From Lewinellaceae bacterium (lineage in GTDB: Bacteria; Bacteroidota; Bacteroidia; Chitinophagales; Saprospiraceae): DNA of 64,000 bases. Position numbers and translations under genes: made by a program. Where the stretch lies: the NCBI GenBank assembly GCA_020636215.1, contig JACJYG010000011.1, forward strand, positions 124,001 to 188,000. Direction: 5' to 3'. Shown here piece after piece: positions 34,633 to 42,905 of the stretch. The notes beneath the pieces are model-generated. The model saw only the letters and a list, made by a program, of their open reading frames with translations. It did no database searches and was not told the origin of the DNA. How positions within the stretch are numbered: the first letter of the stretch is position 1; the number at the start of each line of letters is the position of its first letter.

Positions 34633-35127
34633 CTATCCCCCCAGTTCTTCAAAGAATCCGGTTTTCGTGTTTTTTCGGACGTTATCCCATTTAAAGTAAC
34701 GGCCATTCATGGATACGAAAACACCGTGAGGCAATGTCTGCACAAAAGCAAGAGCGCTTCCCAGATTAAAAAAGCCATCAGAAGAAGTGCCAAATGCATA
34801 AGGCACCATGGCCCCTGTCAATACTATGGTCTTATCGGTGATGCCGAATGAAGCCAGGTACTTCGCCGTTTGAACGATGGTGTCTGTTCCGTGCGTGATG
34901 AGGATCTTATCAAAAGTGCTTCGGCGGCAGTTGAAGGCAATGATCTCCCGGTCTTCATCCCGCATCTCCAGGCTGTCGATCATCATCAACGTTTTGATGT
35001 CGATCTCCAGGGTGCATCGGCCCCGTTCAAACATACTTGGTAAATGGGTATCTTTAAAGAAAAGATTCCCACTTATATAATTGTACTCTTTATCAAAGGT
35101 TCCTCCTGTGACAAATACCTGTATCAT
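34633..35127 (-). CDS. Single-domain asparaginase-like protein
   Basis: A 164-residue protein equal to the N-terminal domain of bacterial L-asparaginases. It has the first catalytic Thr segment VTGGTFDKEY, the second Thr in ITHGTDTIVQTAKYL and KTIVLTGAMVPYAFGTSSDG with the active-site Lys. ATG at 35127 (MIQVFVTGGTF) is the natural start; the frame beyond it reaches only TTG. The C-terminal domain of full asparaginases (about 150 residues) is missing, but the protein ends cleanly and such one-domain forms exist as a distinct family. Enzyme activity is uncertain. Confidence 0.85.
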   Translation of the reverse strand: MIQVFVTGGTFDKEYNYISGNLFFKDTHLPSMFERGRCTLEIDIKTLMMIDSLEMRDEDREIIAFNCRRSTFDKILITHGTDTIVQTAKYLASFGITDKTIVLTGAMVPYAFGTSSDGFFNLGSALAFVQTLPHGVFVSMNGRYFKWDNVRKNTKTGFFEELGG

Positions 35128-35211
35128 GAATGGTTTGGCTTTGTTCTGGATTTCCCGTTTTGCATTTACGGGATTGTTTGGCAAGTATAGCAATTAAAAT
35201 GCGGAAGCGCT

Positions 35212-35246
35212 TGTTCAAATTTCATTCTTTGGCTGAAATTCGAACA
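35212..35246. repeat. Short hairpin related to the 163-bp elements
   Basis: TGTTCAAATTTCA (35212-35224) and TGAAATTCGAACA (35234-35246) form a 13-bp stem with one mismatch and a 9-base loop. The arm resembles the terminal repeat of the 163-bp elements (TTGTTTGAATT). It may be an internally deleted copy. Confidence 0.5.
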
Positions 35247-35261
35247 GGGCCTAAACATGAG

Positions 35262-35579
35262 TCATCCCGAATTTTGAGCCACCAATCAGCGATTCTATTC
35301 CTGCCCGCCGCTGGCAGCAGGCGGGGATACTCCTCAAACCCCGCATACGGGCTTTGAGGATACTTTGGCCCTGTGGGCCGTTGATACTATGGATATGAGG
35401 AGGCTCCACAACAAAAAGAACTTTAATGGGCGGCTTCTCTCATCAATAGCATCAACTTAGTATCCCTGTCGGCCTGCGGCACAGCAGGCGGGCTCCGCCG
35501 ATCAGGCGTAGTATCGGCCCCGGCCCGAATGGGCAGGAGCCGAGCATCTTCCGGGATATTCTACGAAAATTCGGGATGA
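35262..35579. mobile_element. MITE-like element with 14-bp terminal inverted repeats
   Basis: TCATCCCGAATTTT (35262-35275) is matched by its exact complement at 35566-35579, 318 bp end to end. The interior is non-coding and holds further hairpins, including CCTCAAACCC / GGGCTTTGAGG and CCTGCCCGCCGCTGG..CAGGCGGGG. There is no transposase, so it would be a non-autonomous element. It lies between the asparaginase-like gene and the M16 peptidase stop. A clear target-site duplication was not found. Confidence 0.6.
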
Positions 35580-35609
35580 TCAATGTTCACCCCGGCATAG
35601 CCCTTGGAA

Positions 35610-37709
35610 TCATTCCACTTTAAAAATGCTGTCCTCCAGCCCTTTGTTGATCTCCACGGATTCCACTTTTAGGGTAATAGGGAATGGCCCCATCCCGGCC
35701 GATTTCACCTCAAAGGGCACCCGGATATTTTCCACTTCCCGGTAATCGCCATAATCAGTGGTGACCGTCACCTCACCGGCGGCGGGCGAGGCCTGAGAAA
35801 TGATCGTCCGTACCTTCAAGCCGGACTGGATGTCAAAATATTCCGTAATCTTAATACCGGAAGGATAAGTGACATCGATTCGATAGGCATTACTGCCTTC
35901 TACCATTTCTATACCGGCCAAGGCCAGTTCGAAACCTTTTTTATTATACTCCATTTCAGGGAAAAGAACAGCCTGTTGTTTCATACTTTCAAGGGCGTCG
36001 CCTTCCAGCTTCTGTTCCTGCCCCATTGCACTTACCAGGCCCTGTTCGCCATCAAAGCGAGTAGTGTTGATGGCAGCGCCATTCATCATGACGGTCATCA
36101 GCATTTTGTTCGGCGCTTTGCGTTGCATGCTCATTTCCATTGCCATACCCTGTACCGAGGTAGTCATGTTGAAGGAGAGGTCCTGCACCTTGCTGAGCTG
36201 GCTGCGGCCGCCGATGGCGCTTAGGTAATTTTCCACCACATCGATAGCGGTAAGCCCTTCCGGCAACGTTGCCTCTTCGCCTTTAATCGAATTGCCTTCA
36301 TTATCGAAGAAGTGAACCTTGCCGTCTCCGGAAAAGCCGCCGAGCTTGTCCGCTACTTCCTCTTTGTTTCCTACAACCACGATATGCGCCTGTCCGGGTA
36401 GAAGGAATTGCCTGGCGCCCTTCTGAACATCTTCAGCGCCCAGGGCGGCCGTTTTTTCCAGGTAGGTGGCGTAGTAATCAGCTGGCAGCTTATAGCGGGC
36501 AGTATTCAGGGCGAAAGACGCCACTTGCTGTGGCCGCTCCAGCGCACGGGCAAACTTGCCGTAAATGTAGTTTTTGATACTGGCCAGTTCCGTATCCGAA
36601 ACCGGCTCATCGCGCAGGCGGTTCATCTCATAAAGAAACTCGACGATGGCGCTATCGGTTACTTCATTGCGGACGCTACCGCCCGCCGAGAAATATCCAA
36701 TGTATTTGTCATACATGAGGGTGGAGCTGACTCCATAGGAATATCCCTTGTCTTCCCGGATATTACCATTGAGGCGGCTGCCTAGCAGGCCGCCATCTCC
36801 AAGGATAGTATTGACCAGGTTGCCGACAACAGCCTCCTGGCTCCCCGGCTTGAGGTTGACCGGATAGGTAATGCGAATAGCAGACTGCACTGCCCCAGGC
36901 TTGTCAACAAAATCGACTTCCGCCTGAGCCGGTGGTTCAGGGCGCTTGAAGAATTCCTTGCTCACCTCGCCCTTCTCCCATTTTCCAAAGTACTTTTCAG
37001 CGATCTTTTTGGCCTGTTCCAAATTGACATCCCCCACAATAGCCAGATAGGCTATATTGGGCTTGAAGTAAGTGGCATAGTAAGCTTTGCAACGTTCCAC
37101 GGTAATATTCTGCAACGACTGCTCCGTTACAATCTCTCCATAAGGGTGATCCTTGCCATAGCGCAGCACTTCAGATACATTGCCGGCAATAAAGTCTGCG
37201 TTGTCTTTCTGGTAGGCCAGTTCTGACAGGCGCTGCTTCTGTACTTTAGTGAATTCTTCTTCCGGAAAAGTCGAATGCAGCAGCACATCCGCCATTATGT
37301 CCAGCAATTTGTCCTGGTGTTTGGTGAGGCATGCGCCAAACATCCCGTCAGCATCAGTGGAAAAATCAGCGCCGATAAAATCGATGGCTTCATCGATCTG
37401 CGCCTTGGTGCGGCTTTCCGTTCCTCGGCCGAGCATCTCACCAGCCAGGCCGCCGGCGCCGGCGAATTCCCCTTCCTTTATAGGCGGCACATCCACCAGT
37501 AACTGGAAAGAGACCCGCGGCAGTTTATGGTTCTCCACCACAATTACCTGCAGGCCGTTTTCGAGGGTGAATTGCTCATAATCCCCCATCTCTATGCGAG
37601 GCGCCGGCCCGGCTTCCGGGGCTTTTTTTCGAAAATCGTCATTTTGGGCCTGTAGCCCCTGAACGGCGCTCAACGCCAGCAAAAAAAGGATAATACCAAT
37701 ATTTTTCAT
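35610..37709 (-). CDS. Inactive M16 peptidase subunit fused to a lipoprotein-sorting-like domain
   Basis: A 699-residue exported protein. The signal peptide ends GLQAQ. Residues about 40-480 hold two M16 (pitrilysin) domains. The zinc site HxxEH is absent: the aligned place reads GLAGEMLGRGT. It is therefore a non-catalytic partner, like the alpha subunit of mitochondrial processing peptidase. From about 485 to the end there is an additional beta-rich domain (AIDVVENYLSAIGG, MEMSMQRKAPNKML, YFDIQSGLKVRTI) resembling outer-membrane lipoprotein-sorting (LolA-type) folds. The active partner is 69 bp upstream on the same strand, so the two should form a periplasmic heterodimeric protease. Confidence 0.9.
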   Translation of the reverse strand: MKNIGIILFLLALSAVQGLQAQNDDFRKKAPEAGPAPRIEMGDYEQFTLENGLQVIVVENHKLPRVSFQLLVDVPPIKEGEFAGAGGLAGEMLGRGTESRTKAQIDEAIDFIGADFSTDADGMFGACLTKHQDKLLDIMADVLLHSTFPEEEFTKVQKQRLSELAYQKDNADFIAGNVSEVLRYGKDHPYGEIVTEQSLQNITVERCKAYYATYFKPNIAYLAIVGDVNLEQAKKIAEKYFGKWEKGEVSKEFFKRPEPPAQAEVDFVDKPGAVQSAIRITYPVNLKPGSQEAVVGNLVNTILGDGGLLGSRLNGNIREDKGYSYGVSSTLMYDKYIGYFSAGGSVRNEVTDSAIVEFLYEMNRLRDEPVSDTELASIKNYIYGKFARALERPQQVASFALNTARYKLPADYYATYLEKTAALGAEDVQKGARQFLLPGQAHIVVVGNKEEVADKLGGFSGDGKVHFFDNEGNSIKGEEATLPEGLTAIDVVENYLSAIGGRSQLSKVQDLSFNMTTSVQGMAMEMSMQRKAPNKMLMTVMMNGAAINTTRFDGEQGLVSAMGQEQKLEGDALESMKQQAVLFPEMEYNKKGFELALAGIEMVEGSNAYRIDVTYPSGIKITEYFDIQSGLKVRTIISQASPAAGEVTVTTDYGDYREVENIRVPFEVKSAGMGPFPITLKVESVEINKGLEDSIFKVE

Positions 37710-37778
37710 TTTCCCAGATTTCTAAGTTTCAAAAATCTTAAACGCCTCAGCGGCCTATACCTCTGCTCCCAAACCACT

Positions 37779-39107
37779 CTACGGCTGGCTTGGTTTCGGC
37801 AAATAGTACAGCACTACCCTGTTTTCCGGTGTGAAGTACTGCTGAGCCGCTTTCTGAATGTCCTCCCGCGTCACCTTCATGTAATTATCAATCTCGGTAT
37901 TGATCAGGTTGGCGTCACCGTACAATACGGCGTAAGTAGCGAGGCTGTTGGCGATGCCAAACATGGTGGCATTATCGCTAATAAACTCGCTCTCGATCTG
38001 GTTGCGAAGCTTTTGGAATTCTTCTTCGGTGATGCCTTCCTGCTGTACCTTCGCGATCTCCTCGTAGATAGCCTCTTCCAGGGTTTTGTCGTCCACACCG
38101 GCGTTGGCGATGGCGTAGGCCAGGGCGAAACTAGGCCCCTCCCGTTCGTAAGCTACATTGCCTACCTGAATGGCCAACTGTTTCTCATCGACCAGGGCTT
38201 TTTGCAGGCGGGAACTCTCCCCGGCTGACAACAAGCGCGTCAGCATACTAACGGCATAGAAATCTTTCTGGCCAATACCTGGTGTGCGGTAGGCCTCAAA
38301 AATACCAGGCAGTTGAATGCGGTCGTAAACCGTGTCGCGGACTTCCCCTCCCAGCGGGGGTTCTACCACATCGGGGCGATAGATCGGCTTTTCCTGTTTG
38401 GGGATCCCTTTGAAATATTTGTATACCCACTCTTTGGCCTGCTGGGGCTCAAAATCGCCGGCGATGACCATCACTGCATTATTGGGTACGTAAAATTCAC
38501 GGTAGAACTTGACGTAATCGGCCTCAGAAGCAGCATCGAGGTGGTCCATCGAACCGATAGTCGGCCACTGATAGGGGTACTTGTGGTACATGCGCTTCAA
38601 TATCTCGCGTTGGAAAGAACCATAAGGGCGGTTGTCATACCGCATGCGCATTTCCTCTTTAACCACTTCGCGCTGGGTTTCCACGCCTTTCTGGTCCACT
38701 TTGGCGTGCAGCATGCGCTCTGATTCCAGCCACATACCCAACTCCAGCTGGTTGGAAGGCAATATCTCAAAGTAGCAGGTGTTGTCGGCCGTGGTGTAGG
38801 CGTTGAGCGTGCCTCCGGCATTCTGTATGTATTTATCGAACTGGCCACGTTCAATGTTTTCAGACCCTTCAAAAAGCAGGTGCTCGAAGAAGTGGGCAAA
38901 ACCGGTGCGCTGGGGGTCCTCATTTTTGGATCCCACATGGTACATTACCGCCACAGCCACAATAGGCGTACTCTTGTCCTGATGAAGGATGACCTTCAGT
39001 CCGTTGTCAAGCTCGAACTGCTCGAAAGAAATGCGGTTTTCCTGGCCCTTGGCCGCCACGAAGCTGAGCCCAAAGAGCAACAGCCATACTAAAACCTTGA
39101 ACCTCAT
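37779..39107 (-). CDS. Zinc peptidase, M16 family
   Basis: A 442-residue exported M16 metallopeptidase. The signal peptide (about 1-21, ending AAKGQ) is followed by the inverted zinc motif His72-Phe-Phe-Glu75-His76 (GFAHFFEHLLFEGS) and the third ligand Glu152, 76 residues after the second His (VVKEEMRMRYDNRPYG), so the active site is complete. The second domain is the usual structural repeat. It is the catalytic half of the pair with the downstream M16 protein. It probably degrades peptides in the periplasm. The order, active then inactive subunit, is common in Bacteroidota. Confidence 0.94.
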   Translation of the reverse strand: MRFKVLVWLLLFGLSFVAAKGQENRISFEQFELDNGLKVILHQDKSTPIVAVAVMYHVGSKNEDPQRTGFAHFFEHLLFEGSENIERGQFDKYIQNAGGTLNAYTTADNTCYFEILPSNQLELGMWLESERMLHAKVDQKGVETQREVVKEEMRMRYDNRPYGSFQREILKRMYHKYPYQWPTIGSMDHLDAASEADYVKFYREFYVPNNAVMVIAGDFEPQQAKEWVYKYFKGIPKQEKPIYRPDVVEPPLGGEVRDTVYDRIQLPGIFEAYRTPGIGQKDFYAVSMLTRLLSAGESSRLQKALVDEKQLAIQVGNVAYEREGPSFALAYAIANAGVDDKTLEEAIYEEIAKVQQEGITEEEFQKLRNQIESEFISDNATMFGIANSLATYAVLYGDANLINTEIDNYMKVTREDIQKAAQQYFTPENRVVLYYLPKPSQP

Positions 39108-39239
39108 ATTCAGTATTATTTGGTGAGCAAAATAATCTCCTGCGAAAATGGGAAATTATTTCCCAACATTGAACTCCGTTAAGAGGAATAATGTAACTCC
39201 CTAGACGAAAAGCCCTTTTACCGGGGCCTGGGTGGTATA

Positions 39240-39403
39240 AGAACGTGTTTAAATTTAGTTTTTCAGTTAATATGAGATGGATCTCAAAGCCGCGCGAGGC
39301 TCATTTTTCGGCGCATACCTGGAAGGTACGTGCCGAAAAATAGCCGAAGCCCGGCAAAGAGAGACACTCATATTAGCGAAAGGATTAATTTTAAACACGT
39401 TCT
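39240..39403. repeat. 163-bp palindromic element, copy B
   Basis: 164 bp with terminal repeats AGAACGTGTTTAAATTT (39240-39256) and AATTTTAAACACGTTCT (39387-39403), which pair with one or two mismatches. The centre TACCTGGAAGGTA sits between TTTTTCGGCGC and GTGCCGAAAAA arms. It is more diverged than copies A and C but has the same length, ends and centre. It lies between the divergent M16 and pabB genes. Confidence 0.85.
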
Positions 39404-39438
39404 AAAGATGCGGCCGGGAGAGGCATCTAAAACTCCAA

Positions 39439-39471
39439 TTGGTATTTGAACGTTACATTCGCGTACATTTG
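39439..39471 (+). promoter_or_regulatory. Promoter of the pabB operon
   Basis: TTGG (39439-39442), a 21-bp spacer and TACATTTG (39464-39471), the latter an exact TAnnTTTG box. The start point would be near 39478, about 26 nt before the pabB ATG. Confidence 0.5.
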
Positions 39472-39503
39472 CAGTCAGATTAGGACGCAACAAAAAATCC
39501 TTG

Positions 39504-40511
39504 ATGATCCGAACACTGAGCAGGGAAGAAGCCATTGATCGAATGAACACCTACGGCAAGCGGGGCCTGCCGTTTTTATTCCTTATCGATTTTGAACTTA
39601 AACGCCCCATTGTACTGAATTTGAACGAGGTGCACGAAAAAGAATTGCTCTATGACATCAATGGGCATAGTAATTCTAGGGAGCTGACACCATCGAAGGA
39701 AGAATTTTTTTTCGAAAAAAAGCCCATCAGCCGGGCCATCTACAGCCGGGCCTTTCAATTGGTTCAACGGCGCCTGCAGGCCGGTGATACCTACCTGCTC
39801 AACCTGGCTTTCCCCACTCCGGTAGAATCCAACCTAAGCCTGCGGGAAATTTTTCTACGCAGCCAGGCCCGCTACCGGGTTTGGCTGAATGGCCAGTTTG
39901 CCTGTTTTTCTCCCGAACCCTTCGTCAGAATACAGGATGGCCAAATATCGGCCTATCCCATGAAAGGGACTATTGACGCCAGCCTACCCGATGCTGAAGC
40001 TTTGCTGCTTGGAAATGAGAAGGAAAAGGCGGAACATGCAACGATTGTGGACCTCATCCGCAACGACCTAAGCCTGGTTGCCCGGAAGGTGCGGGTAAAA
40101 CGATACCGCTACACGGAAGAGATCACCACCCATCAGGGCGGATTGTTACAGAGCAGTTCAGAGATCGTGGGGCAACTGCCCGATGATTACCAGGCCCAAC
40201 TGGGCGATATCCTCTTTCAGTTGCTCCCGGCAGGCTCTATCAGTGGCGCGCCTAAGGGCCGGACGGTGGAGATCATTCGGGCGGCCGAACAAAAACCTCG
40301 CGGCTATTATACGGGCATTTGCGGCCTTTTCGACGGACAAGTACTGGACAGCGGGGTCATGATCCGTTTTATGGAAGCACAACCGGATGGGCTTGTTTTC
40401 AAAAGTGGTGGTGGCATTACGGCCAGAAGTACTGAAGCAGAAGAATACGATGAATTGGTGCGCAAAGCTTATCTTCCGTTTTTCGTCACCACTGAAGCCC
40501 TTGCCCGATGA
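39504..40511 (+). CDS. pabB: Aminodeoxychorismate synthase component I
   Basis: A 335-residue chorismate-utilising enzyme that aminates chorismate to 4-amino-4-deoxychorismate for folate synthesis. ATG at 39504 is used (a TTG precedes it). The chorismate-binding core has QRRLQAGDTYLLNL, FSPEPFVRIQDGQISAYPMKGTIDA (the PIKGT-type motif, here PMKGT), HATIVDLIRNDLSLVA, GSISGAPKGRTVEIIR and RGYYTGICGLFDG. It is shorter than E. coli PabB (about 450), lacking much of the N-terminal half, as in other compact forms. It overlaps the next gene by 4 bp (ATGA). No PabA amidotransferase gene is adjacent. Confidence 0.92.
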   Translation: MIRTLSREEAIDRMNTYGKRGLPFLFLIDFELKRPIVLNLNEVHEKELLYDINGHSNSRELTPSKEEFFFEKKPISRAIYSRAFQLVQRRLQAGDTYLLNLAFPTPVESNLSLREIFLRSQARYRVWLNGQFACFSPEPFVRIQDGQISAYPMKGTIDASLPDAEALLLGNEKEKAEHATIVDLIRNDLSLVARKVRVKRYRYTEEITTHQGGLLQSSSEIVGQLPDDYQAQLGDILFQLLPAGSISGAPKGRTVEIIRAAEQKPRGYYTGICGLFDGQVLDSGVMIRFMEAQPDGLVFKSGGGITARSTEAEEYDELVRKAYLPFFVTTEALAR

Positions 40512-41107
40512 GCCAACTATTACTGGAAACCATCCGCTGTCAGGACGGGCAACTGGACAATCTCCATTACCACCAGGAGCGCCTGAAGCGCAGCCGGCGG
40601 GAACTGCTCGGTTTAACCGGGGATCTGCGCCTGGAAGACATTCAAGTTCCGGAAGAAATGCGCACTGGCCTGTATAAATGCAGAATTGTATACGCCGAGA
40701 AAATTGAGGTAATAGAATTCCTGCCCTATCAAATGCAAGCAGTGGCCAGCCTCAAACTGGTTGATTGCGGACAGCTCAACTATAGCTATAAATTTGCCGA
40801 CCGCAAACCTATTGAAAAACTCTACCGGCTTAGAAACCAGGCCGATGATGTGCTCTTTCTTCGCAGGGGCCTGCTCACGGATTCTTCCTACGCCAATATT
40901 GCCTTGTTCGACGGGCATCAATGGTTCACTCCGGCGCGGCCTTTGCTGGCCGGCACCCGCCGGGCTGCGCTCGTCGACGCCGGCTTGTTGCTTCCCGACC
41001 ATATCCACCCCAAAGACCTGGCCCATTTTCAAGAACTTCGGCTTATCAATTCCATGATCCGCCTGGAAGACGCCCAAAGGGTGCCGATCAACCAGATTTT
41101 TTTCTAA
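40508..41107 (+). CDS. pabC: Aminotransferase class IV, probable aminodeoxychorismate lyase
   Basis: A 199-residue PLP-dependent fold-IV protein, probably 4-amino-4-deoxychorismate lyase, which releases p-aminobenzoate and pyruvate. The likely PLP Lys lies in NYSYKFADRKPIEKL. The phosphate-cup segment is SSYANIALFDGHQWFTP, followed by LLAGTRRAALVD. It is short for the class (usually 260-280) and lacks most of the N-terminal domain, but this compact type is common beside pabB. It is translationally coupled to pabB through a 4-bp overlap. Gene symbol is by context. Confidence 0.82.
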   Translation: MSQLLLETIRCQDGQLDNLHYHQERLKRSRRELLGLTGDLRLEDIQVPEEMRTGLYKCRIVYAEKIEVIEFLPYQMQAVASLKLVDCGQLNYSYKFADRKPIEKLYRLRNQADDVLFLRRGLLTDSSYANIALFDGHQWFTPARPLLAGTRRAALVDAGLLLPDHIHPKDLAHFQELRLINSMIRLEDAQRVPINQIFF

Positions 41108-41197
41108 ATCCAATTGGTAACATAAAATTAAAGCCCATAGCCATAGGGCTAAGGCCGAAATTTTAATACCTTACCCCGCTGTGAAACTAACCCTCCC

Positions 41198-42673
41198 ATG
41201 AAAAACCTGCAACCAAATATGAAACCAGATACGACCCAGATCATGAATTCCCAACTTGTTCTCCCCGGGCAGTTCGAACCAGCCGACCACTGGTACGCCA
41301 AGGCGCTAAACGCGACCATCCACCCTATGATCGCTTTTTTCCTCCACCTGGATGAAGACCGAATTATCAAGCGTTACTGCCATCTGCACCCTAAAGTGAA
41401 GGCGGACACCCTGCGTAGCCTGCTTTCGTACAAGCCCAAGCACTTCATTTGGGCAGGAGCCGACCTTATGCACGTCACCAACGAAGAAGGCAACCGCCAG
41501 ATGGTCGTCATTGAAAACAACTCCTGTCCTTCCGGCCAAAAATCCATGCCATTGCTCGATGATAACCAGGAGCAGGGCGGCTACCGGCTGTTAATGGAAC
41601 GCACGATCAAACCCCAGATAAAGGCCCGAAAGCGAATACAAGGGCAGTTGGCCGTTATTTATGATAAAAACCCCATGGAAACATTGGGGTATGCCCGCGC
41701 CATGGCCGACGCCTTTGACGAAAAAGTCCATTATGTATCCTGTTACCAGGACGACCCCGACCCTCCAATTCGTTTTAAGGATGGAATCCTTTTTGTCATG
41801 GGAGCAGACGGAGAGTGGCATCAGATCCGGGCTGCTTTCCGCTATCTGACCCAACGGCCCTGGGCACGGCTTCCTATACACACCCGAACGCCGGTTTTCA
41901 ACCCCATCATTGCCTGTCTGGCGGGTGGCCGAAACAAAATGCTGGCCTCGAAAGCCTATGACCTCTTCAACGCCGAGTTGGCCCAAAGCGGGTTGGAAAT
42001 ACTGACTCCCGAAACCATTTGGGATGTAAGTAAGGAAGAGATTCCACTTTGGGTTCGTAAAATGGGAGGACAAGCCGTGGTCAAAAACCCTTACAGCAAT
42101 GCCGGCCAGGGGGTTTACACCATCGTTAATGAGCAGGAACTGGAGGCATTTATGGCGCTCGGCTTCCACTATGAACGCTTCATTGTACAAAGCCTGATCG
42201 GCAACTACAACTGGAGTTCCACCAGCAGCCGGGGCAAGCTTTACCACATTGGCACCGTACCCAGTTCTAAAGGGAACACCTACGTAGCCGACCTACGCAT
42301 GATGGTCAGCGCCACCGAGGAAGGCATCCGGCCACTGTGTGTCTACGCCCGTCGCGCCAGCCACCCCCTGACCGACCACATCGAGGAAGGCGCCAACTCC
42401 TGGGAAATGCTGGGCACCAACCTATCCATCAAAGAAGATGGCAACAGTTGGGGGTCCGACACCAACCGATTGATGTTGGTAGACCGGCGCGACTTCAATA
42501 AGCTGGGGCTTGGACTGGATGACCTGGTCGACGCTTATATCCAAACGGTACTCTCCATGGTGGCCATCGATAAAATGGCGGAAATGTTGTTTAATACCAA
42601 AAACCGCTTTCGGGCCCGCCTTTTCCGTTCACTGGATGACGACAACGCCCTGATCGACGAAATCATCATGTAA
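41198..42673 (+). CDS. ATP-grasp-like protein of unknown function
   Basis: A 491-residue cytoplasmic protein of no assigned function. The middle carries VVKNPYSNAGQGVYTIVNE, which looks like the Lys-containing beta strand and glycine-rich loop of ATP-grasp ligases, followed by RFIVQSLIGNYNWSST and later RLMLVDRRDFNKLGL. An N-terminal segment VVIENNSCPSGQKSMPLLDD is Asn/Asp rich and could bind substrate. It could join an amino acid or amine to an acid using ATP, but substrate and fold are inference. It is 90 bp after pabC and before fhs; a link with folate modification is possible but unproven. Several in-frame ATGs occur near the start. Confidence 0.6.
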   Translation: MKNLQPNMKPDTTQIMNSQLVLPGQFEPADHWYAKALNATIHPMIAFFLHLDEDRIIKRYCHLHPKVKADTLRSLLSYKPKHFIWAGADLMHVTNEEGNRQMVVIENNSCPSGQKSMPLLDDNQEQGGYRLLMERTIKPQIKARKRIQGQLAVIYDKNPMETLGYARAMADAFDEKVHYVSCYQDDPDPPIRFKDGILFVMGADGEWHQIRAAFRYLTQRPWARLPIHTRTPVFNPIIACLAGGRNKMLASKAYDLFNAELAQSGLEILTPETIWDVSKEEIPLWVRKMGGQAVVKNPYSNAGQGVYTIVNEQELEAFMALGFHYERFIVQSLIGNYNWSSTSSRGKLYHIGTVPSSKGNTYVADLRMMVSATEEGIRPLCVYARRASHPLTDHIEEGANSWEMLGTNLSIKEDGNSWGSDTNRLMLVDRRDFNKLGLGLDDLVDAYIQTVLSMVAIDKMAEMLFNTKNRFRARLFRSLDDDNALIDEIIM

Positions 42674-42704
42674 AAGCATTGTTAAATACCGGGCAAAAAA
42701 AAAA

Positions 42705-42725
42705 GCCGTGCTACACAAGCACGGC
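42705..42725 (-). terminator. Hairpin after the ATP-grasp-like gene
   Basis: Perfect 8-bp stem GCCGTGCT / AGCACGGC with an ACACA loop, preceded on the plus strand by ten A. It therefore has a ten-T tail only on the minus strand, where no gene ends; it probably terminates the plus-strand gene as well. Confidence 0.6.
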
Positions 42726-42806
42726 CCAAATTTTGGACTAGTATGAAAAAACTCTGCTATAAAATTAACCGCTTTTCAGGACAAATGTTGCCCCAGCCCA
42801 TATCAT

Positions 42807-42838
42807 TTTGTATGTTTCCGGCCAACAAACTATTTTAG
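42807..42838 (+). promoter_or_regulatory. Promoter of fhs
   Basis: TTTG (42807-42810), a 20-bp spacer and TATTTTAG (42831-42838), one mismatch from TAnnTTTG. The start point would be near 42845, leaving a leader of about 60 nt before the fhs ATG. Confidence 0.5.
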
Positions 42839-42905
42839 CAGCCCAACAGCCTTTTCTCTTCGTCGAAGGGATGGCCATTCTCAACCAAATTTCAAACCAA
42901 ACAAG

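Noticed and set aside
42705..42905. Minus-strand small RNA ending at the ten-T hairpin
   Set aside because: No matching promoter was found upstream on the minus strand; the hairpin is adequately explained as the end of the plus-strand gene.
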